In this document: piece after piece, positions 41,072-49,734 of the stretch
How positions within the stretch are numbered: the first letter of the stretch is position 1
How the letters are laid out: each line of letters starts with the position of its first letter
Assembly: GCF_024362405.1 (NCBI RefSeq)
Contig: NZ_CP101454.1
Location: 2,108,001 to 2,172,000, forward strand
Source: Halorarius litoreus
GTDB lineage: Archaea; Halobacteriota; Halobacteria; Halobacteriales; Haloarculaceae
Direction: 5' to 3'
Length of the DNA stretch: 64,000 nt
Translations under genes and position numbers: made by a program
Notes under the pieces: generated by a model
The model's input: the letters and a program-made list of their open reading frames with translations, nothing else
Databases searched by the model: none
What the model was told of the DNA's origin: nothing

Positions 41072-42709
41072 TCAGTCGAGGTAGCCGAGGTCTGCGAGCC
41101 GGTCCTCGACGGCTGCATCCTCGGTGGTGACGGTCTCGGCTGCTTCGTACGGGGGGTAGTTCCACTCCTCGGTCGGCGAGACGGGCGGGAGCACCTCGCC
41201 GTCCATGCGGTCGCTCACGGGGAGGCCGAGCGCCGCGAGGATGGTCGGGGCGACGTCGAACAGGTGGGCGTCGTCGGCTGACGCCGAGGCGTCGATTCCC
41301 TCGCCCGCGGCCGCGAACACACCGTCGCGCTTGTGGTTCCACGGCTCGGTCGACTCGCCGAACTTCTCGCCGAGCAACTGCGCCGAGAGGAAGTGGTCGA
41401 AGTCGGTGGGGACGGTGACGATGTCGACGGCGTTCTCGGCGTACGGCCCGGAGAAGTACGCTTCACGGGGGACGACCTCCTCGAACACCGGCTCGCCGTC
41501 GGGCGCGGTGGCCGACTGGAGCTGCTCGATGAGTTCGGCCTGGACCTGTTCGTACTCGGCCTTCGGTACGACTCCCTCGGGGTCACGGCCCTCGAGGTTG
41601 ATGCGGATGCCCAGTTCCGTCCGGGCACGCATGTACGCCTTCGAGGCGGGGAAGTCGACCTGCGTGCTCGCGGTCCGGACCACGCCGTCGGGCGCGTACC
41701 GGCGCGCCACGTCGTCGAGTCCGAGCTTGTTCAGCCCGAGGCCGATGCGTTTGGTGGTGATGCCGAAGCTCGCGGCCGTCGCGGCCACCTTCTCGGTGAG
41801 GCTCGGCTCCCACGTGTCGTCGTCGTTTCCTTCCCGCAGCTGGGTTCGGATGGGGTTCCACGACGGCATCCCCTTTCCACCCTGCGTGGCCGTGACGTAG
41901 CCGCGGTCGCGGAGGAACTCGTTGACGCGGAACTCCTCCTTCTCGTACTCGCCCATCCCGTGGTCGCTGGCGACGAACACGCGTTTGGGGTCGTGCTCCT
42001 CGAGCAGGTTGCCGACCTGTTCGTCCATCGTCTCGTAGACGCGACGGATCTTCGGCCAGTCGCCGCCGAACTCGTGGAACACGGTGTCGGTCTTCTGGAA
42101 CTGGACGAACCCGAAGTCCGGCTCGTACTCGGTCGCGAGGTAGTCGAACGCCTCCCCGCGCATCCGGGTGAGCGTCTCGTACTCCTCCATGCGCTCCTCG
42201 TCGCTCCACCCCTCGTCGTCGCGGGCGTACGCCGGGTAGACGCGGTACTCGCCGATGGCGTCGCGGACCTCCTGTAAGACGCCATCGGGGTGACACGGCG
42301 GGTCCTCGGGGGCGATGAACCCCGGGATGACTGCGCCGTCGATCTCGTCCGGTGGGTGCGTCACGGGGACGTTCACGACCACGCTCGACAGCCCGTGGTG
42401 GTCGAGGAGCGTCCACAGCGAGTGTTCCTTCACGTCGTCGCCCGCGACGACGCGCCAGTCGTAGCCGTCGTAGTCGACGAAGCCGAACACGCCGTGTTTC
42501 CCGGGGTTGACCCCAGTGTACATCGACGGCCACGCGCTCGGCGTCCACGGTGGCATCTGTGACTCCAGCGGCGAACACACGCCGTCGGTACAGATGCGTT
42601 CGAGGTTCGGGAGCCGCCCCTCGTCCCAGAGTTTCTCGAGGACGGGGAGACAGCCCGCGTCGATGCCGATGAGCAGCGCCTCCATCCGGTCGTCGGCGTC
42701 GTCGGTCAT
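41072..42709 (-). CDS. Alkaline-phosphatase-superfamily phosphodiesterase/pyrophosphatase
   Basis: The 545-residue protein (from the ATG at 42709) starts MTDDADDRMEALLIGIDAGCLPVLEKL. It has a nucleophile region, MPPWTPSAWPSMYTGVNPGKHGVFGF (~52-77, Thr or Ser as nucleophile), FVQFQKTDTVFHEFG (~195) and the metal motif VFVASDHGMGEYE (~235). It belongs to the type I phosphodiesterase/nucleotide pyrophosphatase group. There is no signal peptide, so it probably works in the cytoplasm on nucleotide sugars or phospholipid headgroups. It shares motifs with the sulfatase-like enzyme at 24190. The start overlaps a leader ORF as ATGA. Confidence 0.8.
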   Translation of the reverse strand: MTDDADDRMEALLIGIDAGCLPVLEKLWDEGRLPNLERICTDGVCSPLESQMPPWTPSAWPSMYTGVNPGKHGVFGFVDYDGYDWRVVAGDDVKEHSLWTLLDHHGLSSVVVNVPVTHPPDEIDGAVIPGFIAPEDPPCHPDGVLQEVRDAIGEYRVYPAYARDDEGWSDEERMEEYETLTRMRGEAFDYLATEYEPDFGFVQFQKTDTVFHEFGGDWPKIRRVYETMDEQVGNLLEEHDPKRVFVASDHGMGEYEKEEFRVNEFLRDRGYVTATQGGKGMPSWNPIRTQLREGNDDDTWEPSLTEKVAATAASFGITTKRIGLGLNKLGLDDVARRYAPDGVVRTASTQVDFPASKAYMRARTELGIRINLEGRDPEGVVPKAEYEQVQAELIEQLQSATAPDGEPVFEEVVPREAYFSGPYAENAVDIVTVPTDFDHFLSAQLLGEKFGESTEPWNHKRDGVFAAAGEGIDASASADDAHLFDVAPTILAALGLPVSDRMDGEVLPPVSPTEEWNYPPYEAAETVTTEDAAVEDRLADLGYLD

Positions 42710-42804
42710 CGGTCGGCCCTCCGGTCGACAGGTCGGGGTGGCCACCCGCGACACGCGGCCACGTCGTCGTTCGATGTCGAGACCACTGCGTCGAAGACAG
42801 GCAT
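42706..42804 (-). CDS. Leader ORF (32 codons) overlapping the phosphodiesterase gene
   Basis: ATG at 42804 lies 36 nt after the ATA half of the promoter. The frame begins MPVFDAVVSTSNDDV and ends as ATGA in the start codon at 42709. An in-frame ATG at 42819 lies upstream of the predicted transcript start. Confidence 0.45.
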   Translation of the reverse strand: MPVFDAVVSTSNDDVAACRGWPPRPVDRRADR

Positions 42805-42832
42805 TCTATCCGATTTCATGAGGTGTAACACC

Positions 42833-42851
42833 GTTATTATCTCGCGGCTAA
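42833..42851 (-). promoter_or_regulatory. Dyad promoter element, sense to the phosphodiesterase gene
   Basis: The sense strand reads TTAGC-CGCGAG-ATAATAAC. Confidence 0.65.
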
Positions 42852-42863
42852 GCACACCCGTGG

Positions 42864-43844
42864 TCAGTGCCCGTCACCCGGCGTCTCTCCCTGCTGCTCC
42901 AGGTCGGGCTCCAGTTCGCGGTCGAGCGCGGCGCCCGTGAGAAAGAGCACGACCCCGAAAACGAGGCTCACCAGCCCGGTTTCGCCGCCGTCGCGGGTCG
43001 CGACCGCTGCGAGCGTCCCGAGCACGCCCACGACGCCGAGCGCCGCACCGACGCCGTAGAGCAGCGCCATCGGGTGCGGGGGCGTGAGGTACTTCTTGCG
43101 GAGCCGCCAGCCGAAGTTCCGCAGGAGCATGAACGATACCCGCGGGACGTACGAGTCGAGACTGATGTGGCTGTCCCAGTCCTCGTCGTAGAGGTAGTCC
43201 GAGGAGTGTGGGATGTCCATCACGCGCATCCCGGCGACGTTGAGTTTCACGAGGAGATCGTTACAGTAGCCGTAGAACTCGTACAGTTCGTCGAGTTCGA
43301 TGGCCTCCAGCGCCTCTCGCGAGATGGCCGCGTAGCCGTTCTGTGAGTCCGAGATGCCCCAGTAGCCGCTCGAGATCTTCGTCAGCGTCGAGAGCACCTG
43401 GTTGCCGAACCGGCGGAACCGCGGCATCTCCTCGATGTCCTCGTGGAGGAAGCGGTTGCCCTTCGTGTAGTCGGCCAGCCCCTCGGCGATGGGGTCGATG
43501 TACCGCTCGAGCAGCGCGGGATCCATCTGGGCGTCGCCCGCCATCACCGTCGCGATGTCGATGCCGTCGGCGAGGCTCTGCTGGTAGCCGGTCTTGATGG
43601 CGCCACCGACCCCGCGGTTCTGCTCGTGCTGGATGGGGACGATGTGGCGGTCGAGTTCGCCGTCGTGGGCCTCGTTGACGGCTGCGGCGTGTCTCTGTAT
43701 CTCGCTCCACGTGTCGTCGGTCGAGCCGTCGTCGACGACGTACACGCGGTCGACGAACTCGGGGACGGTCCGGATGACCTCGCCGACCGAGTCCTCCTCG
43801 TTGTACGCCGGGACGACGACGGAGACGGTGTGGTCTTTGTACAT
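42864..43844 (-). CDS. GT2 glycosyltransferase with C-terminal membrane helices
   Basis: The 326-residue protein has a GT-A fold (~5-230): VSVVVPAYNEEDSVGEVI at the start, VDDGSTDDT (~37), the metal-binding VMAGDAQMDP (~98, D-A-Q instead of D-A-D), and a later ISDSQNGYAAISREAL segment typical of dolichyl-phosphate sugar synthases. Two membrane helices lie near the C-terminus (~258-305). It should transfer a sugar from UDP- or GDP-sugar to a polyprenyl phosphate on the inner face, supplying the GT-C enzymes. Its 5' leader of about 45 nt carries a strong hairpin. Confidence 0.85.
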   Translation of the reverse strand: MYKDHTVSVVVPAYNEEDSVGEVIRTVPEFVDRVYVVDDGSTDDTWSEIQRHAAAVNEAHDGELDRHIVPIQHEQNRGVGGAIKTGYQQSLADGIDIATVMAGDAQMDPALLERYIDPIAEGLADYTKGNRFLHEDIEEMPRFRRFGNQVLSTLTKISSGYWGISDSQNGYAAISREALEAIELDELYEFYGYCNDLLVKLNVAGMRVMDIPHSSDYLYDEDWDSHISLDSYVPRVSFMLLRNFGWRLRKKYLTPPHPMALLYGVGAALGVVGVLGTLAAVATRDGGETGLVSLVFGVVLFLTGAALDRELEPDLEQQGETPGDGH

Positions 43845-43862
43845 AGGTGTCTCGCGCAGACA

Positions 43863-43880
43863 GCGACCCCGAGGGGTCGC
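43863..43880 (-). promoter_or_regulatory. Hairpin in the 5' leader of the GT2 gene
   Basis: GCGACCC-CGAG-GGGTCGC lies between the predicted transcript start (~43890) and the ATG at 43844. As one of the few long leaders in the window it may control translation. Confidence 0.4.
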
Positions 43881-43915
43881 GCGTCTCGCTTGACGGAAAA
43901 AGACCGACTGCCCGC

Positions 43916-43934
43916 ATTACTATGGAGCCGGTAA
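43916..43934 (-). promoter_or_regulatory. Dyad promoter element, sense to the GT2 gene
   Basis: The sense strand reads TTACC-GGCTCC-ATAGTAAT. Confidence 0.6.
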
Positions 43935-43962
43935 GCCGACTCCTGAACCGCTTGGGTGGTCG

Positions 43963-45348
43963 TTATCTGATGACCTTCCCGTTCATCACGCTGAGCCAGT
44001 CGCTGCCGTCCCAGATGGCGAGCCCCCACGGCGACGCGCCCGAGCCGTCGTGGATGCCGTAGTCGCCCTTGTACCGACCGCTGGGGTCGGTCCCCCGGAG
44101 GTCGGACTCGAGGATGAGGCCGCTGCTGCGGAGCCGTGCGTTGTCCCAGCTGTTGTGGAGCTGCGTGTCGTCGAGCCCCGTGTGCGTCGGGATGTGGATG
44201 TCGGCGTCGTTGGTGTTCCGGAGGTGGAGGAACGCGTCGGTGTAGTTCTTGTACGTACAGCCGGAGAGTTCGACGCCGGGTGCTCCCCCGACCGCGACGC
44301 CCCGGTAGCCCTTGTTCCGGCCGTTGGGCGCGTCGCGGAAGTAGCCGCCCTGGAAGTAACAGCCCTTCAGGACGAACCCCGGAGAGGAGTCGTCGACGAA
44401 GATGCCGTGGGGGTACTCCTGTGCCATCCCGTTGCCCTCCAGATAGGCGTCCTTGACCGCCTGCGAGGCACCCGCACGGGCGTCGATACCGAAGCCGCCG
44501 TTGTTCTGGACGACGCCGTTGACCCACCGCGAGGAGTAGCCCCGGAGGGCGACACCGGGTGCGCCGGTCTCCAGCCCGTTGAACAGCGAGTCACAGCCGT
44601 AGAACGTCGTCCCGTGGGGGTTCGCGTTCGGCTGGAGGCGGAAGCCGGACCCGCCACACCGCCAGACCATCACGTTGCGGAACGTCATCCCGAACGACTT
44701 TCGCTCGGTTCCGTCGGACTCCGTGAGGTTCTCGACGCGGATGCCGTCGCCCGCTGCGCCGTGGACGATGAGGTCCTTGTACGTCGAGTACGTCGCCCCG
44801 CGGATACGGAGCCCCACGTTGCCGCCACGAATCTTGAGGTGCTGGACGAGCGCCTTGTTCCGGTAGTCCGCATGCGCCTTCCCGATGACCTCGACGACGT
44901 TGGTGTCAGGGGCGTGGCGTGCGTCGATGACCGACCCCGAGGGATGCCCACCGGAGAGCATCACCTCCTTCTCGCGGTAGTCGAGCGTGACGGGCAGCGG
45001 TTCGCCCGCGGCCTCCGCGTCGTAGGTGCCGTGGACGAAGATGATGTCGCCGTCCTCGGCGGCGTCCCACGCGGCCTGAATCGTGTCGTAGCCGACGGCG
45101 TCGGGACCGCCCACGATGCGGCGGCCACCGAGGTTCAGGTTCTCACCGATCTCGAGCGTCGGGGAGGTACTCTGTGCCGTCGCCTCGGTCGTACTCACGC
45201 TCTCGGCGGATTCGGTCGCCGCCGACCCGTAGTTGGCCTGGCTGCAGCCCGCGATACCCGGGATAGACGCCACCCCGGCGGCCTGCAGGAACTCTCGCCG
45301 CTCGACCTCGTCGACAGGGTGCTCCCCATCGTGCTGATTGTCAGTCAT
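43963..45348 (-). CDS. Exported right-handed beta-helix protein
   Basis: The 461-residue protein has an N-terminal RREFLQAAGVASIPGIAGC segment (Tat-like with lipobox, ~12-31). A pectate-lyase-type beta-helix (~55-400) follows, with repeated rungs: VSGGHPSGSVIDARHAPDTNVVEVIG, NVGLRIRGATYSTYKDLIVHGAAGDGI, FYGCDSLFNG, and VQNNGGFGIDARAG. The fold binds or cleaves polysaccharides, but catalytic Asp/Arg clusters cannot be assigned. It is a close paralogue of 45438-47018. Its promoter is the dyad type, the paralogue's is not. Confidence 0.75.
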   Translation of the reverse strand: MTDNQHDGEHPVDEVERREFLQAAGVASIPGIAGCSQANYGSAATESAESVSTTEATAQSTSPTLEIGENLNLGGRRIVGGPDAVGYDTIQAAWDAAEDGDIIFVHGTYDAEAAGEPLPVTLDYREKEVMLSGGHPSGSVIDARHAPDTNVVEVIGKAHADYRNKALVQHLKIRGGNVGLRIRGATYSTYKDLIVHGAAGDGIRVENLTESDGTERKSFGMTFRNVMVWRCGGSGFRLQPNANPHGTTFYGCDSLFNGLETGAPGVALRGYSSRWVNGVVQNNGGFGIDARAGASQAVKDAYLEGNGMAQEYPHGIFVDDSSPGFVLKGCYFQGGYFRDAPNGRNKGYRGVAVGGAPGVELSGCTYKNYTDAFLHLRNTNDADIHIPTHTGLDDTQLHNSWDNARLRSSGLILESDLRGTDPSGRYKGDYGIHDGSGASPWGLAIWDGSDWLSVMNGKVIR

Positions 45349-45382
45349 GACAATTCTGTATCCGGTCTGCAGGGGGCACGGT

Positions 45383-45401
45383 ACTAATTATCGGGCGCCT
45401 A
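45383..45401 (-). promoter_or_regulatory. Dyad promoter element, sense to 43963-45348
   Basis: The sense strand reads TTAGG-CGCCCG-ATAATTAG, 42 nt before the ATG at 45348. Confidence 0.55.
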
Positions 45402-45437
45402 AACCGCGAAAACAGGTGTGTCTCACTCGCTGCCGAC

Positions 45438-47018
45438 TTAGAGTTCCGTGCCGTCGACGACGCTGACCCACGCCGTGCCGTTCCACGTCGCGGGGCCGAA
45501 CGGTGCGTCGCCGGAGCCGTCGTGCGTGCCCACGTCACCGACGAACCGGCCGGGGTGTGCGTCGCCGGTGAGGTCGGTCGGGAGGACGGCGCCGTCGCTC
45601 CGGAGCCGGGTGCAGTCGTCGTGCTCGACGAGGGTGGTCTCGTCGAGCGGGCAGTGGGAGGCGAGGTGGACGTCCGCGTCCGTCGCGCCCCGGAGGTAGA
45701 GGAACGACCCGGTGTAGTTGCGGAACGAGCAGTTCCGGATGTCCGCGTGCGGCGCGTCGGCGACGACGACGGCCCACCGGCCCGTGTCGCGACCGTTCGA
45801 GAAGTCGCGGAAGTAGCCACCCTGGAAGTACGCGCCGTGGAGCGTGAACCCAGGAGCAGAATCGTCGACGAACACGTCCATCGGTCCGCTCTCGGTCGTG
45901 CCGTTCCCCTCGAAGTAGGTCCCGTCGACCTGCTGTGAGCAGCCGCTTCGGGCGTCGAGCCCGAACGACCCGTTGTTCTGGATGGTCCCGCCGTGCCAGC
46001 GGGTGGCGTAGCCCCGGAGGCGAACGCCCGCCCCGCCGTTGAGCAGCGCGTCACAGCCGTAGAACGTCGTGCTGTGGGGGTTTGCGCCGGTGCTGAGCCG
46101 GAAGCCGTCGCCGCCGCAGTTCCACGCGATGCAGTTGCGGAACGTCACGCCGAACGTGCCGTACTCGGAGCCGTTCGCGCTGTGGCGGTCGACGAGGACG
46201 CCATGTGAGCCCGTCATCCAGCAGACGAGGTCCTTGAACGACGCGTAGGGGGCCGCACGGATGCGGAGCCCGACGTTCCCGCCGAGGAGCTTCAGGTTGC
46301 TCACGAGCGGGTTGTTCCGGTAGTCTTCGTGGCCCGTCCCGATGACCTCTAGAACGTTCGCGTCAGGCGCGTGACGCGCGTCGATGACCGACCCGGAGGG
46401 GTGCCCGCCCGTCAGCAGCACCTCCTTCTCGCGGAAGTCGAGTCGAATGGGAAACTGCTCGCCCGCAGCCTCGGCGTCGTATGTGGAGTGGACGTAGACG
46501 GTATCGCCGGCTTCGGCGGCGTCCCACGCGGCCTGGATCGTCTCGTAGCCGCCCGTCCCGACGACGTGTCGTCCCCCGAGGTCACGCAGGTCGAGTTCCG
46601 CGTCGGTACTCGTGTCGGTACTCGTGTCGGTGCTCGTGTCTGTCTCCCCACCAGTGGTGGCCGTGACCGTCCCGCTACCGACCGCAGCACCGGCGACGGC
46701 GGTGGCGGTCGTCTTCAGCACCGTCCGACGGTCGATGCCCTGGCTCTCCACCGCACTCCCGGTTCCGCCCCCGCTGGCGCTGTCCGCCCCGCTGGTGCTC
46801 GACGCACCGGTCGGTGCCTTGCGGGTGGTTGGGTCCCCGCCCTTGCTCCCACTGGTTGTCGGGGTCGACGACCGAGTGGGCTGGGCGTCCGGCGTCGGCT
46901 GGGGACTGGGCGTCAGCTGGTCGCCGTCGGTCGCCGTCGCGTCGGTGTCCGGCTGTCCCTCCTCGGCCGTCCGGTCCTCGTCGTCGTGCGGAAAGAAGCG
47001 CCCCCGGTTCGTGTGCAT
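45438..47018 (-). CDS. Exported right-handed beta-helix protein with long acidic N-region
   Basis: The 526-residue protein has a ~95-residue disordered N-terminus, then GIDRRTVLKTTATAVAGAAVGSG (a Tat-like signal placed unusually far in, ~94-116), then a beta-helix (~150-510). The rungs match the paralogue: LTGGHPSGSVIDARHAPDANVLEVIG, NVGLRIRAAPYASFKDLVC, FYGCDALLNG, and IQNNGSFGLDARSG. The late signal position suggests either a non-standard export route or a wrong start. It is probably a surface polysaccharide-binding or -modifying protein. Confidence 0.7.
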   Translation of the reverse strand: MHTNRGRFFPHDDEDRTAEEGQPDTDATATDGDQLTPSPQPTPDAQPTRSSTPTTSGSKGGDPTTRKAPTGASSTSGADSASGGGTGSAVESQGIDRRTVLKTTATAVAGAAVGSGTVTATTGGETDTSTDTSTDTSTDAELDLRDLGGRHVVGTGGYETIQAAWDAAEAGDTVYVHSTYDAEAAGEQFPIRLDFREKEVLLTGGHPSGSVIDARHAPDANVLEVIGTGHEDYRNNPLVSNLKLLGGNVGLRIRAAPYASFKDLVCWMTGSHGVLVDRHSANGSEYGTFGVTFRNCIAWNCGGDGFRLSTGANPHSTTFYGCDALLNGGAGVRLRGYATRWHGGTIQNNGSFGLDARSGCSQQVDGTYFEGNGTTESGPMDVFVDDSAPGFTLHGAYFQGGYFRDFSNGRDTGRWAVVVADAPHADIRNCSFRNYTGSFLYLRGATDADVHLASHCPLDETTLVEHDDCTRLRSDGAVLPTDLTGDAHPGRFVGDVGTHDGSGDAPFGPATWNGTAWVSVVDGTEL

Positions 47019-47042
47019 AGTCGGTCCTCACTCTCGCCAAAC

Positions 47043-47050
47043 ATATACTC
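47043..47050 (-). promoter_or_regulatory. Ordinary TATA promoter of 45438-47018
   Basis: The sense strand reads GAGTATATGT about 25-32 nt before the ATG at 47018, without a TTA half at the required spacing. Confidence 0.5.
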
Positions 47051-47164
47051 TATCTTACACTTGACTCACCGCCCTCACTGACCATCCAGTAACCTCGGTG
47101 CTCTGTCTCTGTGGCGGTCGATTTCGGGCCGTCCGCGTCGACCGAGTCGGTAGCCGGCGGTCGC

Positions 47165-47183
47165 TTACCGCGTCTATAATAAT
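47165..47183 (+). promoter_or_regulatory. Dyad promoter element, sense to the HxlR-receiver operon
   Basis: It reads TTACC-GCGTCT-ATAATAAT, identical over 18 bases to the site at 60182. It is 34 nt from the leader ORF start. Confidence 0.75.
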
Positions 47184-47209
47184 GGCCGTTCGGGGGGAAC
47201 GTGCTGGAA

Positions 47210-47230
47210 ATGGGAGTGAGCGAACCGTGA
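47210..47230 (+). CDS. Leader ORF (MGVSEP) overlapping the HxlR-receiver gene
   Basis: A six-codon frame starts exactly where a leaderless message should begin and ends as GTGA in the GTG at 47227. It is the shortest and cleanest example of this arrangement. Confidence 0.5.
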   Translation: MGVSEP

Positions 47231-48111
47231 CGGGTGACCGGGACGTGGCCACGGTCGTCGAGACGGTCAATCTCATCTCCAAGAAGTGGCACCCGGCTAT
47301 CATCCAGACGCTGCTGGAGAGCGGCCCCCTCCGGTTCAGCGAACTCAAGACGAGCCTCGACGGCGTCTCGGGGAAGGTGTTGACCGACAGCCTCGAGGAT
47401 CTCGTCGAGTCGGGGCTGGTTCACCGCGAGGTGGTCAGCGAGTCACCCAAGCGCGTCGAGTACGAACTCACACCACACGGCCACGACCTGCAGGAGGCCA
47501 TCGAGGCGCTCGCGACGTGGGGTGACAGACATCTCCGGAGCGACGGCCCCCCGACGGTGCTCGTCGTCGACGACGACCCCCGGCTCGCGGAGATGCACGC
47601 CAGCTGGCTCGCGGACCGCTACGACGTCCAGACGGCGTACAGCGGACGGGCGGCACTCGAACTGCTGACCGACGACGTGGACGTGCTCGTGCTCGACCGC
47701 CGGATGCCCGGGATGTCCGGTGAGGACGTCCTCGAGAAGCTCAAGATCCTCGACGTCGACCCCGGCGTCGTCATGCTGACGGCCGTCGAGCCGACGTTCG
47801 ACGTCGTCGAGATGCCCATCGACGACTACGTCGTGAAACCGGGGCTGAAGAACGAGGTGATAGAGACCGTCGCCGCGGTGCTCGAACGCACGTCACTCGA
47901 CGACCCGGTCCGCGAGTACCTCGCGCTCGCGGCCAAGCGCTCGCTGCTCCGGGCGGAGACGCCCGCGGTCAGCCGCGAGGACAACGCCTCGTACGCGACG
48001 CTGGTCGACCGGCTCGAACAGCTCGAAACCGACCTCGACGACCCCGTCACGGCGGCCGAGACGGCAGCCGAGGGGCAGACCGTCACGGAGTTGCTCACGA
48101 CCGATGGCTGA
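47227..48111 (+). CDS. HxlR-type winged helix fused to a receiver domain (HalX-like tail)
   Basis: The 294-residue protein has an HxlR/MarR-like HTH first (~8-100): LISKKWHPAIIQTLLESGPLRFSELKTSL...YELTPHG. A receiver domain follows (~110-225), with VLVVDDDPRLAE, the phospho-Asp in VLVLDRRMPGMSG (~157) and a Lys in DDYVVKPG. The C-terminal HalX-type helical tail (~230-294) completes it. This order (DNA-binding domain before receiver) is haloarchaeal. It heads an operon with a receiver-only protein and a receiver-kinase. The frame is open upstream, but the promoter and leader ORF fix the GTG start. A DNA-binding response regulator driven by the dyad promoter is an autoregulation candidate. Confidence 0.8.
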   Translation: MTGDRDVATVVETVNLISKKWHPAIIQTLLESGPLRFSELKTSLDGVSGKVLTDSLEDLVESGLVHREVVSESPKRVEYELTPHGHDLQEAIEALATWGDRHLRSDGPPTVLVVDDDPRLAEMHASWLADRYDVQTAYSGRAALELLTDDVDVLVLDRRMPGMSGEDVLEKLKILDVDPGVVMLTAVEPTFDVVEMPIDDYVVKPGLKNEVIETVAAVLERTSLDDPVREYLALAAKRSLLRAETPAVSREDNASYATLVDRLEQLETDLDDPVTAAETAAEGQTVTELLTTDG

Positions 48112-48553
48112 CGCCGAGACGCCGACCGACCCCATCGAGGTCCTGCTGGTCGAGGACAACCCCGGCGACGTCCGGCTCGCCCAGGAGGCGTTCGACGCGG
48201 TCGACCGCCCCATCCAACTGACGGTCGCCACCGACGGCACCGAGGCGCTCGACCACCTCCGGACTGCGGCCCCCGAACACCTGCCGGCACTCGTCCTCCT
48301 GGACCTCAATCTCCCCGGTGCCGACGGGCGGACGGTCCTCCGCGAGTGCAAGTCCCGACCGACGCTCCGTCACACCCCGGTCGTCGTGTTCACCAGTTCC
48401 GAGGAGCCGGAGGACGTGCGCGGGCTCTACGACGCCCACGCGAACGCCTACGTCCCGAAGCCGCGGGACGCCGACGGCTACTTCGACACCGTCCAGCGGC
48501 TCGACGCCTTCTGGTTCTCGACGGCGCTCCTCCCGGAGGTGGGCCGGTCGTGA
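48104..48553 (+). CDS. Single-domain response regulator (Rcp1-like)
   Basis: The 149-residue protein is one receiver domain: VLLVEDNPGDVRLAQEAF, the phospho-Asp in LVLLDLNLPGADG (~67), VVVFTSSEEPEDV and AYVPKPRDADG. The long loop and overall form match Rcp1-type phosphorelay receivers. It overlaps the genes on both sides (8 bases, then GTGA), so the three are translated together. Confidence 0.85.
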   Translation: MADAETPTDPIEVLLVEDNPGDVRLAQEAFDAVDRPIQLTVATDGTEALDHLRTAAPEHLPALVLLDLNLPGADGRTVLRECKSRPTLRHTPVVVFTSSEEPEDVRGLYDAHANAYVPKPRDADGYFDTVQRLDAFWFSTALLPEVGRS

Positions 48554-49665
48554 CCGCCCCCCTCCAGGTCCTGCTGGTCGAGGACAACCCGGGTGACGCC
48601 CGGCTCATCGAGGCACTACTCTTTGAAGCCGACGAGTACCTGACGGGGCCGGACGGCGGCTTCCGCACGGCCGAACTCACCCACGTCACGGACCTCGGCG
48701 CGGCCCTCGACCACCTCGAGACCGAGCCGCCCGACGTCGTCCTGCTCGACCTCGGGCTCCCGGACAGCGAGGGGATGGAGACGCTCGACCGGACGCTCGA
48801 CGCGACGGAGACGGTCCCGGTCATCGTCCTCACGGGACGCCCGGAGTCGGACCTCGGCATCGAGGCCGTCCGCCGTGGCGCACAGGACTACCTCGTCAAG
48901 GGCGAGATCCGTCCCACGCGCTTCGCCCACGCGGTCCAGTACGCCATCGAGCGGACGAAGACCCAGCGAGAGCTCCGCCAGCGAACCCGGGAACTCGCCA
49001 TCCTCAACCAGCTGATGCGCCACGACGTGAAGAACGACATCAGCCTCGTCGTCGGGCGCGGGCACGAACTCACCGAGTACGTCGAGGCGCGCGGCGAGCA
49101 GTTGCTCGCGGAGGTGCTGACGGCGGCGAATCACGTCCTCCAGCTCACCCGGACCATCGGCGACACCGTCGAGACCGTCACCGACGAGTCGGAGACCGAC
49201 CTCCGGCCCGTCGACCCCCGAGAGGTCGTCATCCAGCAGGCCGAGAAGGCCCGACAGCTCTACGGCGAGGCGGCCGTCACGGTCGACGGCGACCTGCCCG
49301 ACGTGCGCGTCGCGGCGGACGAACTCCTCTCGGCGGTCGTCGGCAACCTCCTCAGCAACGCCCTGCTGTACACGACCGGCGACCCGGACGTCCGAATCTC
49401 GCTCGACGCCGACGAGGACGTCGTTCGGCTCCGCGTCGCGGACAACGGCCCCGGCGTCCCCGACGAGCACAAGGACCACATCTTCGGCGAGGGCGAACGC
49501 GGCCTCGAGGGGCAGGGGACCGGTATCGGTCTCTACCTCGTCGACCAGCTGGTCGACGGCTACGACGGCCGGGTGTGGGTCGAGGACAACGAGCCGACGG
49601 GCGCGGTGTTCGTCGTCGAACTGGCTCGAGTGGCCCCCGAGACAGCGGATTTACCCGGTGCATAG
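48550..49665 (+). CDS. Receiver-histidine kinase hybrid
   Basis: From the GTG at 48550 the protein has 371 residues: a receiver (~5-125; VLLVEDNPGDARLIE, phospho-Asp in VVLLDLGLPDSEG), a coiled link, a HisKA-like segment with LNQLMRHDVKNDISLVVGRG (~158; His in MRHDVKN) and HATPase_c (~245-365; NLLSNALLYT, VADNGPGVP, GTGIGLYLVDQL). The receiver at the front makes it a target as well as a kinase. Its likely partners are the two proteins encoded upstream. The listed frame is open to 48346, but the GTGA overlap sets the start. Confidence 0.8.
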   Translation: MTAPLQVLLVEDNPGDARLIEALLFEADEYLTGPDGGFRTAELTHVTDLGAALDHLETEPPDVVLLDLGLPDSEGMETLDRTLDATETVPVIVLTGRPESDLGIEAVRRGAQDYLVKGEIRPTRFAHAVQYAIERTKTQRELRQRTRELAILNQLMRHDVKNDISLVVGRGHELTEYVEARGEQLLAEVLTAANHVLQLTRTIGDTVETVTDESETDLRPVDPREVVIQQAEKARQLYGEAAVTVDGDLPDVRVAADELLSAVVGNLLSNALLYTTGDPDVRISLDADEDVVRLRVADNGPGVPDEHKDHIFGEGERGLEGQGTGIGLYLVDQLVDGYDGRVWVEDNEPTGAVFVVELARVAPETADLPGA

Positions 49666-49669
49666 CAAA
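49651..49669 (+). promoter_or_regulatory. Dyad promoter element inside the end of the kinase gene
   Basis: It reads TTACC-CGGTGC-ATAGCAAA and overlaps the stop codon region of the upstream gene. The ATA half is 34 nt before the GTG of a leader ORF. Confidence 0.6.
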
Positions 49670-49695
49670 CCCTCTCGGTCGGCAACCGGCGGACA

Positions 49696-49734
49696 GTGAT
49701 CGACTCGTATGGAGGCTTCGACGCCAGGGATTGA
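49696..49734 (+). CDS. Leader ORF (12 codons) overlapping the membrane-protein gene
   Basis: GTG at 49696 opens MIDSYGGFDARD, ending TGA 26 bases inside the gene at 49709, in another frame. Confidence 0.35.
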   Translation: MIDSYGGFDARD

